From the NCBI GenBank assembly GCA_947501045.1, contig CANMUI010000001.1, positions 744,001-808,000 on the forward strand: a stretch of DNA of 64,000 nucleotides, read 5' to 3'. Positions within the stretch are counted from its first letter, which is position 1. The number at the start of each line of letters is the position of its first letter. Of this stretch, positions 45,579 through 54,070 are shown piece by piece. Source of the stretch: an uncultured Psychrobacter sp. GTDB lineage: Bacteria; Pseudomonadota; Gammaproteobacteria; Pseudomonadales; Moraxellaceae. A program made the position numbers and the translations under genes. Under the pieces are notes generated by a model that did no database searches, was not told the DNA's origin, and saw nothing but the letters and a program-made list of their open reading frames with translations.

Positions 45579-45787
45579 TAGGTTTGTTCACATTATATGC
45601 ATTTAAATGAAACAATAATAACCTACAACAGGGTGCGACTTAGTTTTCTGGTCGTAAGTTGGTGTAAGATAAGGGATGTTTGGTAAAATATATGCTATGA
45701 TGCCATGCACTATAGCCGAGTATTATTAGTTTAGTTTCCCTTTTTTATCCCAAAAACCTGGCATGACCAAAGGAATTAATAGACATT

Positions 45788-47104
45788 ATGTATGCTGAAG
45801 AAATAAAAAACGCCACTGAAATTAAAGACATTCGTGCCCGTGAGATTTTGGATTCGCGCGGCAATCCAACGATCGAAGCTGATGTCATCTTAGCTGATGG
45901 TATTATTGGCCGTGCTGCTGCACCAAGTGGTGCCTCAACAGGCTCACGCGAAGCTTTAGAGCTGCGTGATGGCGACAAAAACCGCTATATGGGTAAGGGT
46001 GTCAAAAAGGCTGTTGCCAATGTAAATAGCCAGATTCGTAGTGCGCTTTTAAATACTGATGTCACTGAGCAGCAGCGCATTGATGACGCTATGATCGCTC
46101 TTGATGGTACTGATAACAAAGATAATTTAGGTGCTAATGCAATGCTTGCCGTGTCACTGGCAGCGGCTAAAGCGGCGGCTCAAGCAAAGAGTTTGCCTCT
46201 ACATCAGTATATTGCTGACCTGCGCGATCAAACCTCGCTTACTATGCCGGTACCGATGATGAATATTCTAAACGGCGGTGAGCATGCTGATAACACGGTC
46301 GATATTCAAGAGTTTATGATTGAACCGGTTGGTTTTACCAGCTTTTCAGAAGCGCTACGAGCAGGTACTGAGATTTTCCATAGCCTAAAGTCAGTACTAA
46401 AATCACAAGGTCTAAATACTGCTGTGGGCGATGAAGGCGGTTTTGCACCGAACCTACGTAGTAATGAAGAAGCCATTACGGTTATTATGCAGGCCATTGA
46501 ACAAGTAGGTTATAAAGCCGGCAAGGATATTCACTTAGCGCTTGACTGCGCGGCCAGTGAGTTTTACAAAGAAGGTCAGTATATCTTGGCAGGTGAGGGT
46601 AATAAAGCTTTTGATAGCCAAGGGTTCTCCGACTATTTGGTTGGTTTGACGCGTCAATATCCAATCATCTCTATCGAAGATGGTCTTGATGAGTCTGATT
46701 GGGATGGCTGGAAATACTTGACTGAGCAGATTGGTGATAAAGTACAATTGGTCGGTGATGATTTGTTCGTAACCAATCCGGCTATTCTACAAGAAGGTAT
46801 TGATAAGCATATTGCCAATGCCATCTTGATTAAGTTTAATCAAATCGGCACACTATCAGAAACCTTGGACGCTATTTATTTAGCGAAGAAAAATGGCTAT
46901 GCAACGATCATCTCGCATCGTTCAGGAGAGACCGAAGATAGCACCATTGCTGATTTAGCGGTTGGTACGGCAGCAGGACAAATCAAAACTGGCTCACTAT
47001 GCCGCTCTGACCGCGTAGCGAAGTACAACCAGCTGCTACGTATCGAACAGCAAGTACGGGCAAGCTATCGTGGCGCAGATGAATTTATTGGGCTACGTGG
47101 TTAA
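45788..47104 (+). CDS. eno: Enolase
   Basis: 438 residues. It interconverts 2-phosphoglycerate and phosphoenolpyruvate. Motifs: EILDSRGNPTIEADVILADG, GAANAM-type SLAAAKAAAQAKSLPLHQYI, MPVPMMNILNGGEHADNTVD, GDEGGFAPNL, ISIEDGLDESDWDGWKYLT, GDDLFVTNP and the catalytic-lid end SHRSGETEDSTIADLAVG. A GGAATTAATAGACATT ribosome region precedes the start. It belongs to the conserved pyrG-kdsA-eno-ftsB-ispD order. Confidence 0.98.
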   Translation: MYAEEIKNATEIKDIRAREILDSRGNPTIEADVILADGIIGRAAAPSGASTGSREALELRDGDKNRYMGKGVKKAVANVNSQIRSALLNTDVTEQQRIDDAMIALDGTDNKDNLGANAMLAVSLAAAKAAAQAKSLPLHQYIADLRDQTSLTMPVPMMNILNGGEHADNTVDIQEFMIEPVGFTSFSEALRAGTEIFHSLKSVLKSQGLNTAVGDEGGFAPNLRSNEEAITVIMQAIEQVGYKAGKDIHLALDCAASEFYKEGQYILAGEGNKAFDSQGFSDYLVGLTRQYPIISIEDGLDESDWDGWKYLTEQIGDKVQLVGDDLFVTNPAILQEGIDKHIANAILIKFNQIGTLSETLDAIYLAKKNGYATIISHRSGETEDSTIADLAVGTAAGQIKTGSLCRSDRVAKYNQLLRIEQQVRASYRGADEFIGLRG

Positions 47105-47282
47105 AAAACTTTGATAGACAAAGTATCTAGAACCCTTGGTTTAATTTTGCCAGCTGGCTCTGATAATCGCTAGGTAACATAAACAGATAGCACCGTTCTG
47201 TTTGTACGTGTTATAAGTGTTGCCTAGCCTATGTTTTATGCTAATTTTTATACTTTACTTTCTTGTTTGGCGCCGCTTTATT

Positions 47283-47591
47283 ATGAAATACTTTAGCCAG
47301 TTTATGCTACTAGCTTTAGCCGTTGCCGTGCTATTAGGGCTGCAATACCAGTATTGGTGGGGAGAAAACGGTCGATTTGAGCGTAATAAATTACTAACTC
47401 AAATTGAAGAGCAGCAGCGCTTAAACGATAGTCAAGTAGCTGCAAACAACTTACTACGAGCTGATGTTCATGATCTAAAAAACGGTCTTGAAGCCGTAGA
47501 GGAGCACGCGCGCTTAGACTTAGGGCTCATAAAACCTAATGAAACTTTTGTACAAGTTTCAACCGCACCAACTACTCATAGCCGTAATTAG
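47283..47591 (+). CDS. ftsB: Cell division protein FtsB
   Basis: 102 residues from the ATG at 47283 (KYFSQFMLLALAVAVLLGLQ is the single membrane helix). It ends in a periplasmic coiled-coil region (RNKLLTQIEEQQRLNDSQVA, then NLLRADVHDLKNGLEAVEE), and the conserved ARLDLGLIKPNETF. FtsB forms a complex with FtsL and FtsQ at the division site. A longer frame upstream would add a second hydrophobic stretch and is unlikely. Between eno and ispD, as in relatives. Confidence 0.9.
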   Translation: MKYFSQFMLLALAVAVLLGLQYQYWWGENGRFERNKLLTQIEEQQRLNDSQVAANNLLRADVHDLKNGLEAVEEHARLDLGLIKPNETFVQVSTAPTTHSRN

Positions 47592-47689
47592 ACGTCAATT
47601 ACAATGGCATACTATAAACCGTTTTCTCTTTATCTATGATCCTGTCTATATTCTTAGCTACCTTTATATTGTGAGGTAAAGATATAAGT

Positions 47690-48418
47690 ATGCAACCTCG
47701 TATATACGCTATGATTGTAGCGGCTGGTCGCGGCAGCCGTTTTGGTACCGATACGCCCAAACAGTATTTTTCTTTGCAAGGTCAAACCTTGTTACAGCAT
47801 AGTGTCGCAAGGCTCGGCTGTAGTCGTTACATCCATAGTTGTTTGCTAGTCATAGCCGCAGATGATCGCACTGCTCATACTCTCAATTTTAAGCTTCCCG
47901 TCTCTTATGCTATCGGTGGTAACGAGCGCTGGCAGTCAGTATATGCAGGTTTAAGAGCAATAGCAGATGCTGGTGCTAATGAAGAGGATTTAGTACTCAT
48001 TCACGATGCAGCACGTCCCGCTGTGCCTAGTACTGATATCGATCAAGTCATTGAAGCGGCTATACTAGAGCCTTACGGTGCTATTTTAGCCGCTCCTGCT
48101 GTTGATACTTTAAAAGAGTCCTATAATTTATCTACAGCTGAGTCTATCTCTGAAGATAGCAATTCTTCGTATATCAAACGTACTATTGATCGTAGTACCG
48201 TATGGCAAGCGCAAACCCCACAAGTGTTTCGAATCGGTCAACTACGCCAAGTATTAGCTTATGTGGCTAAGCACAGACTTACTATTACGGATGAAGCCAG
48301 CGCATTTGAGCATTTAGATATGCCTATACGCTTAGTCACTGGTAGCCGTCAAAATATCAAACTGACCTATCCAAGTGATGCTTCACTATTGACAGCCATA
48401 CTTGATGCGCAGTCTTAG
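47690..48418 (+). CDS. ispD: 2-C-methyl-D-erythritol 4-phosphate cytidylyltransferase
   Basis: 242 residues, normal length. It makes CDP-ME in the MEP isoprenoid pathway. Motifs: AMIVAAGRGSRFGTDTPKQY (CTP-binding glycine-rich loop), DLVLIHDAARPAVPSTDIDQ, VWQAQTPQVFR and TITDEASAFEHL. Its start has a GAGGTAAAGATATAAGT leader. It ends the conserved pyrG block. Confidence 0.96.
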   Translation: MQPRIYAMIVAAGRGSRFGTDTPKQYFSLQGQTLLQHSVARLGCSRYIHSCLLVIAADDRTAHTLNFKLPVSYAIGGNERWQSVYAGLRAIADAGANEEDLVLIHDAARPAVPSTDIDQVIEAAILEPYGAILAAPAVDTLKESYNLSTAESISEDSNSSYIKRTIDRSTVWQAQTPQVFRIGQLRQVLAYVAKHRLTITDEASAFEHLDMPIRLVTGSRQNIKLTYPSDASLLTAILDAQS

Positions 48419-48557
48419 TCGTTTCACTCTGTTATTACCCTTTGACAATACTATCTCCCCTCGATAAAGTCCTTTCTTGTCTTGATAGTCCCCATCAACA
48501 ATCATTATCAGTATTTTCTACTTCGTTTCCTAGTAATAGTCACTCAAAATATGAGTC

Positions 48558-48603
48558 TCTACTAAAACGTTTATAGATGAATATCTATAAACGTTTTAGT
48601 AGA
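48558..48603. repeat. 21-bp perfect inverted repeat with a 4-base loop
   Basis: Positions 48558-48578 are the exact reverse complement of 48583-48603, with only GAAT between. The stem begins TCTACTAAAACGTTTATAGA. No T run follows on either strand, so it is not a classic intrinsic terminator. It sits in the 448-base spacer between ispD and the BLUF gene. Confidence 0.92.
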
Positions 48604-48866
48604 ACATATCTATTTTCGCTGTAACCCTTTAAATATATACATTGCAGAATATAATTCAAAAATAAAATACTTTTTAGTTACAATAAATAATCGTATCTTG
48701 ATTACAATGATTTGCTTTACTCACCGAATTGCCTTATTATGTAACTAAGTTAATACAATAAATAATAAAAGATTAGCAATAGAAAGAACATATATTTAAA
48801 CTTCTTAGTTTTTCTACATAATGAAGTTTAGGAGCGAATATATATTTAACTATAAAGGGCAGTTAG

Positions 48867-49487
48867 TTGTTATATGCTATGACTATGCACCACTTAAAAG
48901 TTGAAGATCTCTATCAGTTTGTATACATAAGTAGAATCACATCTACTGGATTGTCTAGTGCTAGTACTTTAAATGATATTGCAAAAACTGCTTCACAGAA
49001 CAATCGTAAAAATCATATTACCGGTGTGCTGTGTTATGGCAACGGTTATTTTTTTCAATATCTAGAAGGGTCGGAACAGGCATTAACTAATTTAAAAAAT
49101 CGACTATTAATGGATGATCGCCACAAAGATTTGCAGTGTCTTGAGTTTGCTGCCATCAACAAGCGCTGCTTCGCTGAATGGTCGTTACACAGTATTGTAC
49201 TTGAGCGCTGGCTGATCAGCGATCCTAGAGCTAAAGCACTTCTGCCATTCAAGCCTTATCATTGGGCACCAGATAAATGGAGGCAATTTTTGAAAATTTT
49301 GCAAAATTATCATAAAGAACAAGAAAAAACAGATCAAGCTGATGTACAACCAATTAAATATAATGCGTTAGGAGTGACTTTGGGTAAAGTTGTTGGCCAG
49401 CATCAAGCTTTTTTCTTAATTCAAACGGTACTAGGTGCACTAATTATACTTACGCTGTTATGGTTTATGTTGTCAGACAAATTCTAA
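48867..49487 (+). CDS. BLUF-domain blue-light receptor with a C-terminal membrane helix
   Basis: 206 residues from a TTG at 48867 that has AAGGG eight bases before it; the in-frame ATGs at 48879 or 48885 are alternatives. The BLUF domain covers about residues 16-120. Flavin-site residues are visible: Tyr20 in YQFVYIS, Asn45/Asn46, Gln64 in YFFQYLEG and Trp105 in FAEWSL. The residue after Trp-Ser is Leu107, where many BLUF proteins have Met. After a charged linker the protein ends in a helix (TVLGALIILTLLWFML). No output domain such as EAL is fused. Such short BLUF proteins usually act through partner proteins; here the tail suggests membrane location. Confidence 0.88.
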   Translation: MLYAMTMHHLKVEDLYQFVYISRITSTGLSSASTLNDIAKTASQNNRKNHITGVLCYGNGYFFQYLEGSEQALTNLKNRLLMDDRHKDLQCLEFAAINKRCFAEWSLHSIVLERWLISDPRAKALLPFKPYHWAPDKWRQFLKILQNYHKEQEKTDQADVQPIKYNALGVTLGKVVGQHQAFFLIQTVLGALIILTLLWFMLSDKF

Positions 49488-49525
49488 TCTTAAGCCTACT
49501 AGTATTTATCAAACTGAGATTCATT

Positions 49526-49552
49526 AAAAAGCCAGCATTTTGCTGGCTTTTT
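49526..49552. terminator. Bidirectional terminator after the BLUF gene
   Basis: AAAAAGCCAGCA and TGCTGGCTTTTT form a perfect stem around TTT. Confidence 0.9.
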
Positions 49553-49660
49553 AGTGGAAGGACTCTTATCCTGTAACCGCTAGATACGTTAGTTCTTAAC
49601 GGTCAGTTCTTAAAAACAGTATCTACAACTAAAAGTCTATGTTTAAATATAAATAGGAAT

Positions 49661-49698
49661 AAAAAAACCCTCAAAATCTATAAGATTTTGAGGGTTTT
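49661..49698 (-). terminator. Terminator of tRNA-Glu
   Basis: AAAACCCTCAAAATCT and AGATTTTGAGGGTTTT form a 16-bp perfect stem around ATA, with a T run in the minus-strand direction. It lies just past the tRNA 3' end. Confidence 0.9.
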
Positions 49699-49725
49699 CA
49701 CTTAGGTCGGACGACCCATAATATA

Positions 49726-49801
49726 TGGCGTCCCCAGGGGGATTCGAACCCCCGTTACCGCCGTGAAAGGGCGGTGTCCTAGGCCTCTAGACGATGGGGA
49801 C
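49726..49801 (-). tRNA. tRNA-Glu (UUC)
   Basis: 76 bases including an encoded CCA. The minus strand starts GTCCCCATCGTCTAGAGGCC and shows the paired 7-bp acceptor arm (GTCCCCA with TGGGGAC), a D arm, anticodon loop CTTTCAC with anticodon TTC, and the T arm with GGTTCGAATCC. The sequence matches the bacterial tRNA-Glu type closely. Confidence 0.97.
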
Positions 49802-49850
49802 TAGTAACGCTTCAGCCGCTTTCACCGTTTATGCTGAAGTTGTGCGTATT

Positions 49851-50048
49851 CTAATAGCGTCGATGTTTACTGTCAAGCTTTTTTCGGCGTTTTTTTAACA
49901 TCAGATATCTTTTTTTAAGCGCTCTTCTTGGATGCAAGTCTTTCTTTTTTAAATGATAACGAATCCATAAAGATGTGCAAATACTAATGGAAATAGCAAG
50001 CACCATATAGCCAAGAATAGTGCCCCATAACTTAACTTGTGGATCCAT
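49851..50048 (-). CDS. Small single-helix membrane protein with a basic tail
   Basis: 65 residues, with AAGGAC six bases before the ATG. One membrane helix (WGTILGYMVLAISISICTSL) is followed by a very basic tail (YHLKKKDLHPRRALKKRYLM, then KKRRKKLDSKHRRY). It lies 50 bases before the tRNA-Glu gene, on the same strand. I do not recognise the family. A second frame of the same strand overlaps it (49949-50155) but has no ribosome site, so I favour this one. Confidence 0.55.
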   Translation of the reverse strand: MDPQVKLWGTILGYMVLAISISICTSLWIRYHLKKKDLHPRRALKKRYLMLKKRRKKLDSKHRRY

Positions 50049-50346
50049 GGCAAAGTCCTTTTTATGCGCTTAAACAGCTTAAATAATAAGCTATGTATGC
50101 AATACAAAGAATGCAAAAGTAACTTATACCATTTATAAGGATATTGTCGCCTCATAATAGTCAGCGAGTAGGTCGGTAGTTATACAAAAGTAATGCTACA
50201 AACCGTATGCTAAATAACGATGAAGCCTTTTAATGTCTTTTCAATCATATCCCTATTGATCGCAAAATCAAGACGGTAAAGTTAGAATAATAGTATTAGA
50301 ATAATAGTAACTGTAACTAATAAAATATAATCAACAAAATATTCGA

Positions 50347-51219
50347 TTATTCATCATTACTATCGTTTAACTCTACCTTGGTTTGTTCAGTATGTAAAGC
50401 ATTGGGCAGCATAGGGTAGTGATTGAGGATATGACAAAATAGTTCGGCTGTTTTTTGCGTATCATAGAGCGCCGAATGAGCATCGTTGCCATCAAAATCA
50501 AGTCCAGCTGCTTTGCAAGCGCGTGCTAGTACCGTTTGACCGAATGCTAAGGCAGATAAAGTCACCGTGTCAAATACTGAGAACTGGTGAAAAGGATTGT
50601 GGCTTTTGCTATTGGTACGCAGTACTGCTGCATTTAAAAATGCTAAATCAAAGTGAGCGTTGTGACCTACCAACACGCACTGACGACAGCCCTCAGCGCG
50701 GCGTACTTCTTTTAACCCTTTAAAAATACGTCGCAGCGCAGTTTTTTCCTCTTCTGCAATTGCTTTGCGCATCGGATTATTGGGGTCAATACCAGTAAAG
50801 GCTAATGAACGCGGCTCTAAATTTGCTCCCTCAAAAGGGTCAATATGAGCGTTTAGAGCCTCTCCAGGATAAAATATTCCCTGTTCATTGAGCAAAATTG
50901 GAATACAGGCAATCTCCAAGAGGGCATCAGTTTGAGCGTTAAAACCTGCTGTTTCCACATCGACCACAACAGGCATAAATTTGCGAAAACGCTCTTTTAG
51001 TTTCTTTGGTGACGCTATGTCTGAAGTACTTTCATCAGTACTATTGCTGATGCTATCATTGATAATATTGTCGCTGTTTATAGGGGCAGCTGCGCTATCG
51101 TTGGGTAACATCGTTTCATTCGGGACGGTCATATAAGTTAAATCACTGTTATCAGTCTTAATAGAAGGGTACTGCTGGCGGCAATAATTTATCACTTGAG
51201 TCGCCCATAATTTAAGCAC
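50347..51219 (-). CDS. rnt: Ribonuclease T
   Basis: 290 residues if it starts at the GTG at 51219; the ATG at 51132 would give 261. RNase T is a DEDDh exonuclease that trims tRNA and other RNA 3' ends. The core starts RFRKFMPVVVDVETAGFNAQ (first Asp/Glu), then GEALNAHIDPFEGANLEP, CVLVGHNAHFDLAFLNAAV and the last His/Asp in GNDAHSALYDTQKTAEL. About 75 residues precede the core, rich in Asn, Ser and Asp, and are probably disordered. It follows pyrC on the same strand, as in Acinetobacter relatives. Confidence 0.93.
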   Translation of the reverse strand: MLKLWATQVINYCRQQYPSIKTDNSDLTYMTVPNETMLPNDSAAAPINSDNIINDSISNSTDESTSDIASPKKLKERFRKFMPVVVDVETAGFNAQTDALLEIACIPILLNEQGIFYPGEALNAHIDPFEGANLEPRSLAFTGIDPNNPMRKAIAEEEKTALRRIFKGLKEVRRAEGCRQCVLVGHNAHFDLAFLNAAVLRTNSKSHNPFHQFSVFDTVTLSALAFGQTVLARACKAAGLDFDGNDAHSALYDTQKTAELFCHILNHYPMLPNALHTEQTKVELNDSNDE

Positions 51220-51233
51220 CTTATTATTCAGGC

Positions 51234-51313
51234 GATCTATAGTCTAAACGATTTATAGTCTAAACGATCTATAGTCTAAACGACCTATAGTTTAAGCGAT
51301 TTATAGTTTGAGC
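51234..51313. repeat. 16-bp tandem repeat, five units, between pyrC and rnt
   Basis: Units at 51234, 51250, 51266, 51282 and 51298, each GAYYTATAGTYTRARC. Units 1 and 3 are identical (GATCTATAGTCTAAAC), unit 2 differs at one base, and units 4 and 5 carry more changes. The last unit contains the pyrC stop codon (51301-51303) and the codons of its final residues. The repeat length is not a multiple of three. Confidence 0.93.
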
Positions 51314-52380
51314 GACCAAGGCAAGGTCTCACCAGCCATCAAAGGTGTTAGCGTTGAACCATCAAAATAAGGGTAGTTTGTAGGTACTTGCATGGGCTGA
51401 TTAACCAACGTAACTGTAGTTTCATTAACAGGTAGACCATAAAACTGGGGACCAAAACGACTAGTAAAACCCTCTAATTTATCAAGCTTACCCACGCTAT
51501 CAAACGCCGTGGCATATAAGGGTAGTGCTATTGACGAGCTGTAACAGCCTGCGCAGCCGCAAGCTGCTTCTTTTTGATCGGTAGCATGCGGCGCTGAATC
51601 TGTACCCAAAAAGAACTTTGGGCTGCCACTAGTAGCGACGTCTAACAGTACTTTTTGATGACTTTCGCGCTTTAAGATGGGCAAACAATAAAAATGCGGT
51701 TTGATTCCACCCAAGAGCAGATGGTTACGGTTGAACATTAGGTGCTGCGGGGTAATAGTAGCAGCAACTTGATTACCTTGAGCTAAGATAAAGTCAGCGG
51801 CATCGCTGGTAGTGATATGCTCCATCACGATTTTAAGCGCTGGGAACTTGGCGATGATTTGTCCAAGTATGTCCTCTAAAAAACGTTTTTCGCGATCAAA
51901 GATGTCAATATGATCATGAGTAACTTCACCATGGAGCAATAAAGGTAGGTTGTATTTCTCCATAGCTTCAAACACAGCAACGCAGGCATTGATATCTGTC
52001 ACGCCATCAGCTGAATTAGTCGTAGCGCCAGCGGGATAAAGCTTCACCGCTTGCACGATGCCAGATTGCGCTGCTATTTCAATATCTTTTGCTGTAGTGT
52101 TGTCGGTCAGGTATAAGGTCATACGCGGGTCAAAAGCTGCTTTGCGATCACTATCTACAGCGCTGCTTTGTAGCTGCTGCAGGATGCGCTCGCGATAAGC
52201 GCGTGCATCGTTGACGTTTTTCACTGGAGGCACTAAATTTGGCATACAGATGACGCGGTTGAAGCTACTGGCAGCATGCGGTACCGTCGTTGCTAGTGCT
52301 TGATCATCACGTAGATGAATGTGCCAATCATCTGGCTGTAGCAAGGTTAGCTCTTTAATCGAATTGGTAACAGGAATCAT
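51301..52380 (-). CDS. pyrC: Dihydroorotase (class II)
   Basis: 359 residues. It closes the dihydroorotate ring in pyrimidine synthesis. Motifs: LLQPDDWHIHLRDDQALATT (His-x-His metal ligands), RVICMPNLVPPV, AVKLYPAGATTNS with the carbamylated Lys, LLLHGEVTHDHIDIFDREK, KIVMEHITTSDAADFI, and FLGTDSAPHATDQKEAACG with the catalytic Asp. It is followed by rnt, with a tandem repeat reaching over the pyrC stop. Confidence 0.95.
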   Translation of the reverse strand: MIPVTNSIKELTLLQPDDWHIHLRDDQALATTVPHAASSFNRVICMPNLVPPVKNVNDARAYRERILQQLQSSAVDSDRKAAFDPRMTLYLTDNTTAKDIEIAAQSGIVQAVKLYPAGATTNSADGVTDINACVAVFEAMEKYNLPLLLHGEVTHDHIDIFDREKRFLEDILGQIIAKFPALKIVMEHITTSDAADFILAQGNQVAATITPQHLMFNRNHLLLGGIKPHFYCLPILKRESHQKVLLDVATSGSPKFFLGTDSAPHATDQKEAACGCAGCYSSSIALPLYATAFDSVGKLDKLEGFTSRFGPQFYGLPVNETTVTLVNQPMQVPTNYPYFDGSTLTPLMAGETLPWSLKL

Positions 52381-52688
52381 AGGGTTCTATGTCTTAAAAT
52401 ACGAGAGAAAAGGAGTGGTGAACGATAATGTAAGCTAGGCAATTAAGCAGTCCATTTATAATAACTAGCTTGTAACTATGATAACAGGTTTGAGAGTCTG
52501 ACTGAATATATACGCAGATATAAGTGGCTTATTTGGGAGAGAAAAGCGTTCTTTGAACCAATAACGTACAATTCATCGAATCGCTGCGCGCTTGCACTTT
52601 TGCCTCTGATGAATATGATGTACACTGAGTGGACAATTTGCCCCTCCAATTTATTTTTGTTATTAAACTTTCCTATTAGGAGTTATAT
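52381..52688. other. Divergent spacer between pyrC and argG
   Basis: 308 bases with no gene. One stretch, TGAATATATACGCA at 52503-52516, resembles half of an arginine-repressor box but only 12 of 14 positions agree, and I cannot tell whether this organism uses such a repressor. Nothing else is recognised. Confidence 0.35.
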
Positions 52689-53927
52689 ATGGCTCAGCTT
52701 GATCCCAAAAACATCAACAAAATTGTCTTAGCCTATTCAGGCGGGCTAGATACTTCAATCATCGCCAAATGGTTGCAAGAGACTTATGATGCCGAGGTTA
52801 TTACCTTTACCGCTGATATCGGACAAGGCGAAGAAGTCGAGCCTGCTCGCGCTAAAGCTGAAGCAATGGGTATCAAGAATATTCATATTGAAGATCTGCG
52901 TGAAGAGTTTGCTCGCGATTATGTGTTTCCAATGTTTCGTGCCAACGCTATTTATGAAGGTGAGTATCTGTTGGGTACCTCTATCGCTCGTCCGCTAATT
53001 GCCAAACGTTTGGTTGAAATAGCTAAGGAGCATGGTGCTGATGCTATCAGTCATGGTGCAACAGGCAAAGGCAACGACCAAGTCCGTTTCGAGCTGGGCG
53101 CTGTTGCGCTGTCCCCTGACGTGGTAACGATCGCACCTTGGCGTGAATGGGATCTCTCTAGCCGGGAGAGCTTGATGCAGTATGCCAAAGAGCATGACAT
53201 TGCTATCGATTATGCGGGAAATAAAACCAAGTCTCCTTATTCAATGGATGCCAATTTGCTGCATATCTCCTACGAAGGCGGTATTTTAGAAGACCCTTAT
53301 GCTGAGGCAGAAGAAGATATGTGGCGCTGGTCAGTGAGTCCAGAAGAAGCTCCGGATGAGCCGCAATATCTAGAGTTGGAATATGAGAAGGGTGATATTG
53401 TTGCAATCGATGGCGAAGCGCTAAAGCCTTATGAGATTATGACTAAGCTCAATGACATCGGCGGTAAGCACGGTGTTGGCCGCTTAGACATTGTCGAAAA
53501 CCGCTACGTCGGTATGAAGTCGCGCGGCTGCTATGAAACTCCAGCGGGGACGATTATGCTTAAAGCACACCGCGGTATTGAATCATTAACCTTGGATCGT
53601 GAAGCGGCGCATCTTAAAGATGAGCTTATGCCGCGCTACGCAAAGATTATCTATAATGGTTATTGGTTTAGCCCTGAACGTATGATGCTACAAGCTTTGA
53701 TTGATAAGTCGCAAGAGTATGTTAATGGCACAGTGCGGGTAAAACTGTATAAAGGTAGCGTAAGCGTAGTAGGCCGCAAGTCAGACGATTCGTTATTTGA
53801 TGAAAAAATCGCTACTTTTGAAGATGATGCTGGCGCGTATGACCAAAAAGATGCTGAAGGTTTTATCCGCTTAAATGGTCTGCGTCTGGCTATCGAAGCC
53901 AGCCGTGGCCGTGATCTATCTAAGTAA
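52689..53927 (+). CDS. argG: Argininosuccinate synthase
   Basis: 412 residues. It joins citrulline and aspartate with ATP in arginine synthesis. Motifs: KIVLAYSGGLDTSIIAKWL (PP-loop), VITFTADIGQGEEVEPARAK, LGTSIARPLIAKRLVEIAK, SHGATGKGNDQVRFELG, WDLSSRESLMQYAKEHDI and NKTKSPYSMDANLLHISYEG. An AGGAGTTATAT ribosome site precedes the start. Monocistronic, with a strong terminator. Confidence 0.97.
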   Translation: MAQLDPKNINKIVLAYSGGLDTSIIAKWLQETYDAEVITFTADIGQGEEVEPARAKAEAMGIKNIHIEDLREEFARDYVFPMFRANAIYEGEYLLGTSIARPLIAKRLVEIAKEHGADAISHGATGKGNDQVRFELGAVALSPDVVTIAPWREWDLSSRESLMQYAKEHDIAIDYAGNKTKSPYSMDANLLHISYEGGILEDPYAEAEEDMWRWSVSPEEAPDEPQYLELEYEKGDIVAIDGEALKPYEIMTKLNDIGGKHGVGRLDIVENRYVGMKSRGCYETPAGTIMLKAHRGIESLTLDREAAHLKDELMPRYAKIIYNGYWFSPERMMLQALIDKSQEYVNGTVRVKLYKGSVSVVGRKSDDSLFDEKIATFEDDAGAYDQKDAEGFIRLNGLRLAIEASRGRDLSK

Positions 53928-53948
53928 TGTTAAACTTGTTAAGTAAAT

Positions 53949-53980
53949 AAAAAACAGAGACCTTGATGTCTCTGTTTTTT
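53949..53980 (+). terminator. Intrinsic terminator of argG
   Basis: AAAAAACAGAGAC and GTCTCTGTTTTTT form a long stem around CTTGAT. Confidence 0.9.
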
Positions 53981-54070
53981 ATGACACCTTGTTTATAAGG
54001 TTTACTCTTTAAAAAGATAATAGCTGACAAGATTGTTCTAGCGATTTAATGTTTGGCGTTCTTTGTTTTA

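Noticed and set aside
49949..50155. 68-residue frame on the minus strand near tRNA-Glu
   Set aside because: Overlaps the better-supported 65-residue frame at 49851-50048 in another frame and lacks a ribosome site.
52503..52516. Possible arginine-repressor box before argG
   Set aside because: Only a half-site with two mismatches, and the regulator type in this lineage is not known to me.
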